Assembly (NCBI GenBank): GCA_963739395.1
Contig: CAVUAE010000001.1
Span: forward strand, 744,001 to 808,000
Reading direction: 5' to 3'
DNA: 64,000 bases
DNA from: RBG-13-51-18 sp963739395
GTDB taxonomy: Bacteria; Chloroflexota; Dehalococcoidia; Dehalococcoidales; RBG-16-60-22
The notes below the pieces were generated by a model. That model worked only from the letters and a program-made list of their open reading frames with translations, was not told where the DNA came from and did not search any database. Shown here piece after piece: positions 18,000 through 25,315 of this stretch; position 1 is the first letter of the stretch; each line of letters opens with the position of its first letter. Position numbers and translations under genes: made by a program.

Positions 18000-18292
18000 A
18001 AAACCTCTCAACCCCGTTAGGGGCGAGAGGTTTAACCTTTCGCGGTGCCACCCTAATTGATTGCCCGGGAAAAGAAATACTGGCAATCATCTCTTTTGAG
18101 GTACGGCCTCAATATTTCTGAAGCGATACCCTGGGTTTCATTAACGGGACCCTTTCCGTCAAATCCTACTCGGTTTATACCCTTTCGGTTTGCAGCTCCC
18201 GAACCCATTCAACCTCTGCGCTAGCACCGGCTCACACCTAACCCGGTTCTCTGAGCTCCGCTGGAAGCCTACTAGTCTCGTTCCAAGCCTTT
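18000..18292 (-). promoter_or_regulatory. T-box riboswitch leader of the trp operon
   Basis: On the minus strand the leader carries the T-box core AGGGTGGCACCGCG (18054-18041), directly followed by a terminator hairpin, about 230 bases after the predicted start. A Stem I can be drawn: base GCUUGG/CCGAGU, an AGUA facing GAA (the specifier-loop S-turn), and a distal arm with GAACCGGG...GUGUGAGCCGGU. The tRNA-acceptor bulge UGGC would pair with a tRNA whose discriminator base is G, as in bacterial tRNA-Trp. The expected UGG specifier is not visible at the usual position (the loop reads GAAAGGGUAUAAA), so the exact tRNA contact is uncertain. Confidence 0.88.
18001..18033 (-). terminator. T-box expression-platform terminator
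   Basis: On the minus strand AACCTCTCGCCCC-TAA-CGGGGTTGAGAGGTT forms a strong hairpin followed by TTTTTATTT. It lies between the T-box sequence and trpE. Uncharged tRNA binding to the leader would favour the alternative antiterminator fold. Confidence 0.85.
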
Positions 18293-18298
18293 AGAAAA

Positions 18299-18328
18299 AG
18301 TATAGTCGATTAGCCAGGTTTCTGTCAA
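18299..18328 (-). promoter_or_regulatory. Sigma-70-type promoter of the trp operon
   Basis: On the minus strand TTGACA (18328-18323) and TATACT (18304-18299) are 18 bases apart, placing the start near 18291. This puts the whole T-box leader within the transcript. The promoter lies inside the ssrA-bounded segment, so the segment holds a self-contained trp transcription unit. Confidence 0.7.
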
Positions 18329-18442
18329 GAAGGAGACAAACACAACTAAAAATCTCCTGAGCGTATATTGCGTCATATTGTTCATCTAGGTTAAATCAAA
18401 TCCGTGTTTTAAATGAACCTATAAACGGCTCATCCGTGTTTC

Positions 18443-18468
18443 TGGTGGAGATGGGGGAGGGTCGAACT
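18443..18468 (-). repeat. ssrA 3'-end repeat, copy B
   Basis: The 26 bases match the functional ssrA 3' end at 25 of 26 positions, including the encoded CCA end (TGG on the plus strand). It separates the trp segment from the GH130 segment. It is not part of an intact tRNA or tmRNA: no other tmRNA segment is visible nearby. Confidence 0.85.
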
Positions 18469-18516
18469 CCACCTGAAATATTGTCTATAAAGAGATTTTA
18501 AACAAAATTTATTAAG

Positions 18517-20427
18517 CTAAGGTCTTAGTTTCTCTAGCAAATCATTAAGCCCAATGGTGGCTAAACCAATAACCTTATCTCCGCCGCCATAATAGAAGTA
18601 TAGTGTGTTTTCAATTACTACAGCTCCGCAGGAAAAAACCACATTATTAACGATGCCGTTTTTCTCGTAGTGCGTCTCCGGTTCCATGATCGTATAATAC
18701 GTACGCCCGATGACACTTAAGGGGTCGTTTAAATCTAGAAGAGCTGCTTTGATATCATAGATTGATTGCTTAACAGTAACACCGTGACAGAGTAAAAGCC
18801 AGCCGTAAGGGGTTTCGATGGGGGGACCGGCAATGCCGATTTTCTTATGAACACGCGGCATGGCTGTCGGTTCCATTAAAACCTGCCCGTAAATCCATCG
18901 ATTACCATCAAAGTCAAGGCTATCAACAAAGTCAATCCAGATACTGCCGCCGAGACGGTGCAAAATAACGTATTTACCCTTTATTTTCTTGGGAAATATA
19001 GCCGCATCTTTATCATCCATACCAGGTGGAGAGATTAGCACCGGTTCAGCCCAATTCCAATGCTTGTCTAAAAAGTCTGCCAGCTTAATATGGGTAAGAG
19101 CTACACGTGGGAGGTCTTTCCCGTTATAAGCGGTATAGCACATGTACAATTTATCATCGATTCGGGTAATTCGAGGGTCTTCACAACCCGAATTACCTCC
19201 GGGCACATATTTTGCCTCAAAATCTTTGCGGGGGACATATATTGGCTCGGGAAGCCTCTCGGTAATTCGCATACCATCAGCACTGGAAGCGTAGCCAAGG
19301 ACAGATGTATTATCATTGGACATGGCTCGATATACTAAATGGACTCTCCCGTTTTCATAAATAGCCGCGGTATTAAAGGTTGCTTGAGCTTCCCATGTGT
19401 TTTGGGGATTAGGTGTTATGATAGGATTATCAAAAAATCTCTTTAGTTTGACGGCGTTAACTTCAATGCCTAATATTTCACGTAGCAATGACTCGAATTC
19501 GATGGTAGCTAAAGCACAGGTAGTATCAGCTGCCCCGTAATACATATGTAATTCTTTACCTTTAACATAAGCGCCTGTTGGAAAAACTATATTCGGCACC
19601 CGTCCGTATCTTTCGTATTGCTCTCTGGGTATCAGCAAAGGTTTTTTCGTGCGGCCAAGCACCTCGGTTGGATTATTAAAATCCAATAATGCCGCTTCAA
19701 CGCCGAATGTCGCCGGCGGTGCAAAATAATTCTGGATATGACTATAAATCAACAGCCATCCATATTTAGTTTTTAACGGCGGCGCGCCAACTTCTATCTG
19801 GTCATGAGGCGAACGCTCCAAAGGAATGGCATGAGAATTCAGGGCTTCATACCATTGCTGCCAGTATTTCTCCGACCAGATTTGAGCCTCATCATCGAAA
19901 TAGGCTACGGCGATTTTAACCGGCGGATTGTCCGTATTAGCCGCTAGCACGGCGGCAATTTTACCATTGATTCTTTCCGGGAAGAGCGCCATGGCTTTAG
20001 CATTGAAAGTAGTAACCGGATATTTGGCATCAATTTGGTTAAAATCTCTAGTGATAGCCAAACCAACTTTAATGCCGTCTGCATGGAAAGGGTATTTGGA
20101 TAATGCCGTGTAAAAAATATAATACTTGCCATCAAATTTAGTTACCCTCGGGTCCTCGCAGCCGAATTGCTCCCAGTCATACTCCGGCCTGATAAGCTGA
20201 TGACGTTGCTTAAAATGAACGCCGTCTTTGCTTACCGCACAGCCGACGGAAGAGTTGATTTTTTTCCCCATCCCATCAGCCAGTGATAAAGATTCAGCTC
20301 TATATAAGAGAACAACTTTTCCTTTATATATAGCAGCACAACCGTTAAAAGTAGCCTCTCCCTCCCAGTTATTATCAGGATTAGGCAACAGGATTGGATT
20401 TTCTTCCGAACGTTTAAAGATAATCAT
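18517..20427 (-). CDS. GH130-family protein with two tandem beta-propeller domains
   Basis: The 636-residue protein is an internal duplication. Residues 1-320 begin FKRSEENPILLPNPDNNWEG and residues about 325-636 begin LKRFFDNPIITPNPQNTWEA. Each half has FNxxAA, YRA, GCEDPRVT/GCEDPRIT and YYGAAD/YYGGGD landmarks of the PH1107-like/GH130 five-bladed propeller. Family members are inverting mannoside phosphorylases or hydrolases, but these distant ones are not characterised. No signal peptide is seen. Its start overlaps the stop of the upstream paralogue by 4 bases, giving a two-gene operon with three propeller domains. Confidence 0.8.
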   Translation of the reverse strand: MIIFKRSEENPILLPNPDNNWEGEATFNGCAAIYKGKVVLLYRAESLSLADGMGKKINSSVGCAVSKDGVHFKQRHQLIRPEYDWEQFGCEDPRVTKFDGKYYIFYTALSKYPFHADGIKVGLAITRDFNQIDAKYPVTTFNAKAMALFPERINGKIAAVLAANTDNPPVKIAVAYFDDEAQIWSEKYWQQWYEALNSHAIPLERSPHDQIEVGAPPLKTKYGWLLIYSHIQNYFAPPATFGVEAALLDFNNPTEVLGRTKKPLLIPREQYERYGRVPNIVFPTGAYVKGKELHMYYGAADTTCALATIEFESLLREILGIEVNAVKLKRFFDNPIITPNPQNTWEAQATFNTAAIYENGRVHLVYRAMSNDNTSVLGYASSADGMRITERLPEPIYVPRKDFEAKYVPGGNSGCEDPRITRIDDKLYMCYTAYNGKDLPRVALTHIKLADFLDKHWNWAEPVLISPPGMDDKDAAIFPKKIKGKYVILHRLGGSIWIDFVDSLDFDGNRWIYGQVLMEPTAMPRVHKKIGIAGPPIETPYGWLLLCHGVTVKQSIYDIKAALLDLNDPLSVIGRTYYTIMEPETHYEKNGIVNNVVFSCGAVVIENTLYFYYGGGDKVIGLATIGLNDLLEKLRP

Positions 20428-21716
20428 CTGGGTCCTTTCGTCTTCTTTCGTATAGCTTTTTTCTTAGGCTTAGTTGTTTTTACGAAAGTAATCATCTTCG
20501 CCCCACACTTCAGGCAAACTCCTTTGATAATGCGTCGTTTATTATTCAGAGTTATAGGATGCTGGTCTTTCATCACTCTCATTTTCTTACATTTCAAACA
20601 ATACCCTTTGACAAGTTCTATCTCCTCTTCGACTTCATCCGGAGGTTCAGCGTTTATGCTTTCACCCGCCGGTTCTCTATGATTGGCGACAAGCTGTTCA
20701 ATAAAGCCGTTTAGCTTTACCGATGCCACACAAACCACCGTGTCAGCTCCGCCATAATAAACAAACAGGCGTTCGTCAATGATTGCCGCTCCACAAGGGT
20801 AAATCACCCCTCTTTTCCAGCCCTCATTTTCATACCAGACATCTGGTGCCAGGATGGGATTGCTGCTTCGGGCTAAAACTTTAGTTGGGTCTTTTAAATC
20901 AAGTAGCATTGCTCCTATTTTATAGTGATATTCTCCGCCATTATGGACAGCCTGGTAGATAAGCAGCCAGCCGTCTTTCGTTTTTAAAGGGGGCGGACCA
21001 CAACCGACCTTAAGATTATCCCAATCCGAGCTTGTGGCTCTAACCGGTATTTCATATTGTCCGGTCAGCCACCTTGTACTGCCGTCAAAATCAAGGTCAT
21101 CGACAAAATCAATCAGTATATTAGGAAAAACGCGATGAAAAATAACATATTTGCCATTGATTTTTTCCGGTAGGAGACAGGCATTTTTATCCACAATATG
21201 AGGAGGCGAAATAAGGACGGGTTTCTTCCAGTTCCACTTTCTGCTAAGAAAATCCTTCAGGGAGATAGAACTTAATGCTATCCTCGGTTGAGTATGCCCA
21301 TCATAAGCAACATAGATGATGTAAACTGTATTATTGATTCTAGTGAGGCGCGGGTCTTCACAGCCGCCCATCTCCCCACCACCGGAAACGTAAACGCCCG
21401 GCATTCCTGGTTTATACTGATAAGCCGGGTTGACTCCTTCAAAAGGCTCTCTGGGCACATACACTGGATAAGTCAGGCGCTCATGTATATGTAATCCATC
21501 AAGACTGGAAGCATAGCCTAATACCGAGACGTCCGTTTCGCCAATTGCACGGTAAAGAATGTGTATTTTGCCGCTTTCGTAAAGAGCAGCGGGGTTAAAA
21601 ACAGCCTTGGTCTCCCATGAATGGCTCGAGTTTGGTTTCAATATCGGGTTATCGGCAAACCTTTCCAGTACCAGCCGGATGTTCGGTATTTTTTGGAGAG
21701 TTTTTCTGCCTCCCAC
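20424..21716 (-). CDS. GH130-family protein with C-terminal zinc-ribbon-like domain (DUF5679-like)
   Basis: Residues about 12-320 form a GH130 propeller (LERFADNPILKPN, FNPAALYESGKIHILYRA, GGCEDPRLTRI, YYGGADTVV). After an acidic linker, residues about 363-410 hold two CxxC pairs (CLKCKKMRVM and CLKCGAKMI) separated by about 25 residues, resembling the DUF5679 family. A lysine/arginine-rich tail follows. Such a zinc-ribbon tail on a glycoside phosphorylase-like enzyme is unusual and may bind nucleic acid or a partner. It is the first gene of the pair, with a promoter-like site and a palindrome upstream. Confidence 0.8.
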   Translation of the reverse strand: MGGRKTLQKIPNIRLVLERFADNPILKPNSSHSWETKAVFNPAALYESGKIHILYRAIGETDVSVLGYASSLDGLHIHERLTYPVYVPREPFEGVNPAYQYKPGMPGVYVSGGGEMGGCEDPRLTRINNTVYIIYVAYDGHTQPRIALSSISLKDFLSRKWNWKKPVLISPPHIVDKNACLLPEKINGKYVIFHRVFPNILIDFVDDLDFDGSTRWLTGQYEIPVRATSSDWDNLKVGCGPPPLKTKDGWLLIYQAVHNGGEYHYKIGAMLLDLKDPTKVLARSSNPILAPDVWYENEGWKRGVIYPCGAAIIDERLFVYYGGADTVVCVASVKLNGFIEQLVANHREPAGESINAEPPDEVEEEIELVKGYCLKCKKMRVMKDQHPITLNNKRRIIKGVCLKCGAKMITFVKTTKPKKKAIRKKTKGPR

Positions 21717-21765
21717 TTGATGTCCCCTTTAGTAGCTGAAAATATAATTTATAGTAATTACTTTG

Positions 21766-21793
21766 AGTATATAGTATGCCTGTAGGCATACAA
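21766..21793 (-). promoter_or_regulatory. Promoter-like site with palindromic spacer upstream of the GH130 pair
   Basis: On the minus strand TTGTAT (21793-21788) and TATACT (21771-21766) are 16 bases apart. The spacer and edges contain the inverted repeat TATGCCTGTAGGCATA (21775-21790, 7-base arms), positioned where a repressor or MerR-like activator could act. The rest of the 400-base gap to 22122 is AT-rich with no gene; it also holds ssrA copy C. Confidence 0.4.
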
Positions 21794-22054
21794 TGGTGCT
21801 ACCACCGATTCATTCTAGGGATATTTCTTTAATTTATTCCGTAGCTGACTCAACACAAATGTAATTTTCATCGCAAATGTTAATAACTAACTAGAAATAC
21901 TTAACACAATATGATAGGTATTTCTATTTATAATCTTAGAACTCAAATAGTATCAAAATTATTAAAATTTGACTAAATAAATCACAAAATTACCACATTT
22001 TAAAAATTCGGATTTTGATTGTCTTAGATATCGTCCCCGCAAAGGATTACGGCA

Positions 22055-22080
22055 TGGTGGAGACAGGGGAGGGTTGAACT
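22055..22080 (-). repeat. ssrA 3'-end repeat, copy C
   Basis: This copy matches the functional ssrA 3' end at 24 of 26 positions. On its ssrA-proximal side the similarity with copy D continues: both have TGAAA, then GATAT, then AATTGGCT within about 30 bases. This suggests shared element-end sequence beyond the tmRNA part. It bounds the GH130 and the AAA/RyR segments. Confidence 0.85.
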
Positions 22081-22122
22081 CTACATGAAAAAAGATATCG
22101 ATAATTGGCTGACAGGGAAATA

Positions 22123-24780
22123 CTACAATTTCACCATCATATATCCCGCCCTGGTTAAAATGGTCGGAATTCCTCTTACCAAGATACGGTCTTTTTCCTT
22201 TGCTTCTTCGGTAAGTTTTTCCCATAGGACAAGGTCCTGGTGGAGTTTTTTCTCTTTATCCGTTTTTTCAGCATATTGCCAGCCGTCATTGAATTTCTGC
22301 TGCATCCATCGTTCATGTTCTGCTACAGCCAAAATTTCAACTTCATTATTAGAGAAATTACCGGGAGTTTCATTGCCACGCATAGGAACGATAACATATC
22401 CCACCTTAGTGAGTTTGCGTTGGATATCCCGTGCATTGCTGCGGTTTTGTTCTTTCTCATTGTCAGGTAATTCTTGATAAGGCTTTAGTGAACTGTGCTC
22501 TTTCCTGTCTTCATGGGTGACCAGACCATAAGTCCAACCCTTTTTACGCATGTCTTGAACAAACAGCTCATGAACAGTTTCCGCCAGCTTTTCTACAAGA
22601 GTGCTGGTAAGTTCCATTCGGTTCATGATAGATGAAAAATCACGACTGTCGACATGCATATTTAACTGGGTCTCATATGGTAAGCAGGAGCGTTCAAAGG
22701 AAGATTTGCCGGCAAGCTGGCTCATCGAAACGATTGCCTCCATTGACCTGGCGCCATGTTTATATTCGTTAGTAAGTAAAAAGGCGAGCAATAATCCCTG
22801 GTCAATATTGGCGATTTTCTTATTCCCTTCATTAATGAAAAGACGAGGAGCAGAACGTTCGAGAATAGAACGAAGAAGAATCGCTCGACGGATGATATAA
22901 TAAGGATCCTTAGTTTGTCCCTGAATGTTTTTATCCACTTGCCGGTTTGGTCCGAGGATATTGAGAAATCCTTTAAGCCTACTGACAAAATCAGGCAATT
23001 TGACCAGGATTTGTTCTTTATCGTCAAGGTTTGCACCAAAAGACTCCATGTTATAGCTAGTTCCTCCGGCAAAGATAAAAATACTACGCCCGATAGGATG
23101 AACTATCTGCCCTTCTTGAAATTCTCCATCTTGCATTGGAGCGAGGAAATACCGTAACCAGCCTAATGGTTGATTCTGCAATTTGGTATCAAATTCATCC
23201 CAGAACACCAGCGGGATTTTTCCGATTAGGACTTTATCCCTTACCTGATGAAAAGCGTCATATAAATCATTAGGTCCGGCCAGTTGCGAAAGATTGAATG
23301 TCAGAGTCTCAATTTCTCCGGGCAACACTGATTTGGCAATCTCTTTAACAGTAAAAGACTTGCCCGACCCTGGCGGGCCAAAAACAGCAATAGACAATGG
23401 CGTCTTCTGGTAACGCTGGTGATACTCATGAATAAAACCGCTAATGCTACGCAAGCCTTCTATTTCTTTTCGGTCTACGGTCTTTAAGTTGCCGAAACTG
23501 CCCATCGGGATGTCAGGTATCGCCTGTTCCAGACCTTCAACAACAATTTTTTCGGCGACACCCTCAAGTAAATTGGGATATTTATCCTCTAGGATAGCCC
23601 AGAAACGATTGTCCTGATTATCACCAACGCTCTCGATGGAAGTTGTCAGTCCTTGTAAAGGCATTTTGATAAAAGTCGAGGCAATTGACTTGTCATTTTC
23701 TGCTAACGCACTGGCTATCTTCGATATCGGGAAGGTGAGGTCTATCTGTGATTCATTACTATTAACATGACCATATCCTTCTATATGAAGAACGCGAGTG
23801 GCATGAATACCAGACTGGATGCCGCGAAAGACATTTGGTTTTGTGGTATTCAACATGAGTTCATGAGTAATACCTGCAGTAAGGCATGTATTGTAGCCGA
23901 CCATATAGCCTTTGTGATTTTGTCCCCATTCACCCTCCATCGCCTTCGGGTCAAAAAATAACACCGCTTGCGGAACCGATTTCGGGTTGTTCACAACTAA
24001 TATCGCGCCTGCCGTTCCGAAGGAAACAATAACATGTCCGCATTGCGCCAGACTATTTACTTTAGGATTATATAGTAACTCCCAAACCATATCCTGGGCA
24101 GTTCTTTCCCAAGACAACCGTCGGCTAATTTGAACTTGACTGCTTCTTAAGTCGTCCGCCGTCATCACCACAATAAGCTGTTCCGAATGGTGACTAATTA
24201 AATATTCCCATAATCTACCCTGCATCACTGGTTTAGCCATTTTAAGAACAATCCATGGTTTGGCTTCATTATTCGATAGTACCTGTGGCCATAACTCCGG
24301 ATTATCACGGAATCCCTGATTGTCATCATTTAGTACAATAATATCTGGCAAAGCACGTTCGTCAGTGACTTTTTCAATTTTTTCCTTCATGCTGGATTCT
24401 TTATGCAACGAGTTTACCCCTAAAAACTCGCGCACACGCCAGACGCTACCAAGCTCAGGTTTACGTTCGTCCAATTTATGTGGTGCCCAGATTGAATAGG
24501 AATGATGGAAGTTTGTATCAACAGGAGATATCCACCCACGTGGATATTCGACATGGTGGACTGTAAAACTCCCTTGTCCTGTTTTATGGAGGTTACTGGC
24601 GATGGTCTCAATGAGTTCAGCCAATAAAAATGCACCACCGCGCTGACAACAGGCTGATGTAATTTCATCCGCCGTCCAAGTCTTTGCCACAATATCTTCC
24701 TGGAACACGCGGGCTATGTTCCAATCAATAGTCACATCCCCAGTTACGACAACAGTTTTATTGTCTTGTGTTTTGTTCAT
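22123..24780 (-). CDS. PfkB-like / AAA ATPase / double RyR-domain fusion protein
   Basis: The protein (885 residues from the ATG at 24780; a GTG at 24792 is possible) has three parts. Residues about 8-340 resemble a ribokinase/PfkB fold: VVVTGDVTIDW at the start, IIVLNDDNQGFRDN, and VIVSFGTAGAILV. The catalytic GAGD motif is not evident, so it may bind rather than phosphorylate. Residues about 440-620 are a AAA-type ATPase with Walker A FGPPGSGKSFT, Walker B PLVFWDEFD and sensor-1 IFIFAGGTS. The C-terminus holds two RyR-type repeats (about 735-800 and 820-885). The second, EHERWMQQKFNDGWQYA, is classic. It sits alone in an ssrA-bounded segment; a signal-sensing or defence role is inferred only. 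Confidence 0.75.
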   Translation of the reverse strand: MNKTQDNKTVVVTGDVTIDWNIARVFQEDIVAKTWTADEITSACCQRGGAFLLAELIETIASNLHKTGQGSFTVHHVEYPRGWISPVDTNFHHSYSIWAPHKLDERKPELGSVWRVREFLGVNSLHKESSMKEKIEKVTDERALPDIIVLNDDNQGFRDNPELWPQVLSNNEAKPWIVLKMAKPVMQGRLWEYLISHHSEQLIVVMTADDLRSSQVQISRRLSWERTAQDMVWELLYNPKVNSLAQCGHVIVSFGTAGAILVVNNPKSVPQAVLFFDPKAMEGEWGQNHKGYMVGYNTCLTAGITHELMLNTTKPNVFRGIQSGIHATRVLHIEGYGHVNSNESQIDLTFPISKIASALAENDKSIASTFIKMPLQGLTTSIESVGDNQDNRFWAILEDKYPNLLEGVAEKIVVEGLEQAIPDIPMGSFGNLKTVDRKEIEGLRSISGFIHEYHQRYQKTPLSIAVFGPPGSGKSFTVKEIAKSVLPGEIETLTFNLSQLAGPNDLYDAFHQVRDKVLIGKIPLVFWDEFDTKLQNQPLGWLRYFLAPMQDGEFQEGQIVHPIGRSIFIFAGGTSYNMESFGANLDDKEQILVKLPDFVSRLKGFLNILGPNRQVDKNIQGQTKDPYYIIRRAILLRSILERSAPRLFINEGNKKIANIDQGLLLAFLLTNEYKHGARSMEAIVSMSQLAGKSSFERSCLPYETQLNMHVDSRDFSSIMNRMELTSTLVEKLAETVHELFVQDMRKKGWTYGLVTHEDRKEHSSLKPYQELPDNEKEQNRSNARDIQRKLTKVGYVIVPMRGNETPGNFSNNEVEILAVAEHERWMQQKFNDGWQYAEKTDKEKKLHQDLVLWEKLTEEAKEKDRILVRGIPTILTRAGYMMVKL

Positions 24781-24852
24781 CGAGAACCCCACCCAATACT
24801 CTACGATTAATTGACTTTTTTCAATTTAATTAGCAAGACTCTTGATTCCGAT

Positions 24853-24881
24853 ATTATGCTATATGAGCGACTACTAGTCAA
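24853..24881 (-). promoter_or_regulatory. Sigma-70-type promoter of the AAA/RyR gene
   Basis: On the minus strand TTGACT (24881-24876) and CATAAT (24858-24853) are exactly 17 bases apart. The start would fall near 24846, giving a leader of about 65 bases. The promoter lies within the same ssrA-bounded segment as its gene. Confidence 0.6.
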
Positions 24882-24955
24882 CATTAATAGCATATATGGT
24901 GAAAGGAAAAAGAAAAGGAAATGTCAATCAACTATTAGTACTAAAATTTGAAGCT

Positions 24956-24981
24956 TAGTGGAGACGGGGGAGGGTTGAACT
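24956..24981 (-). repeat. ssrA 3'-end repeat, copy D
   Basis: Matches the functional ssrA 3' end at 24 of 26 positions and shares the same TTG-for-TCG change with copy C. It sits in a 535-base gene-free stretch (24781-25315) that otherwise holds two opposite promoters and AT-rich sequence. Confidence 0.85.
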
Positions 24982-25134
24982 CTCCCTGAAACACGATATA
25001 TCGTCAATTGGCTAATTAGGTTCGTTCTTGTATATGTGACTTAAAAAATGGTATCACTATTGGCGTCACACCAACTTTGACAAGCTGGAATTAGCCTTTT
25101 TACTTCTAAAACAATGTTTTAGCAACTGCCCCTA

Positions 25135-25163
25135 TTGACAATTTTTTTTTACCGTATTATAAT
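25135..25163 (+). promoter_or_regulatory. Consensus sigma-70 promoter of the beta-helix lipoprotein gene
   Basis: TTGACA (25135-25140) and TATAAT (25158-25163) are both perfect consensus hexamers, separated by the ideal 17 bases. The start would be near 25170, leaving an untranslated leader of about 145 bases before the ATG at 25316. Strong constitutive transcription is expected. Confidence 0.75.
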
Positions 25164-25315
25164 TCTGTAAATATTGAAGTGACGCTTGATTATCATATTG
25201 ATTTTAATATTGTGTGAACATTTATAATTAGTAGAAATAACATAGTTACCAGGCTAACAGACACATAAATGCGTAGTAAATTATACTGCGCTGTATTTAC
25301 TAAAGGAGGCAAGCT

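Noticed and set aside
20424..20427. GH130 genes as one frameshifted gene
   Set aside because: The 4-base overlap is an ordinary ATGA-type junction, each protein is complete at both ends, and the second begins with its own propeller start motif.
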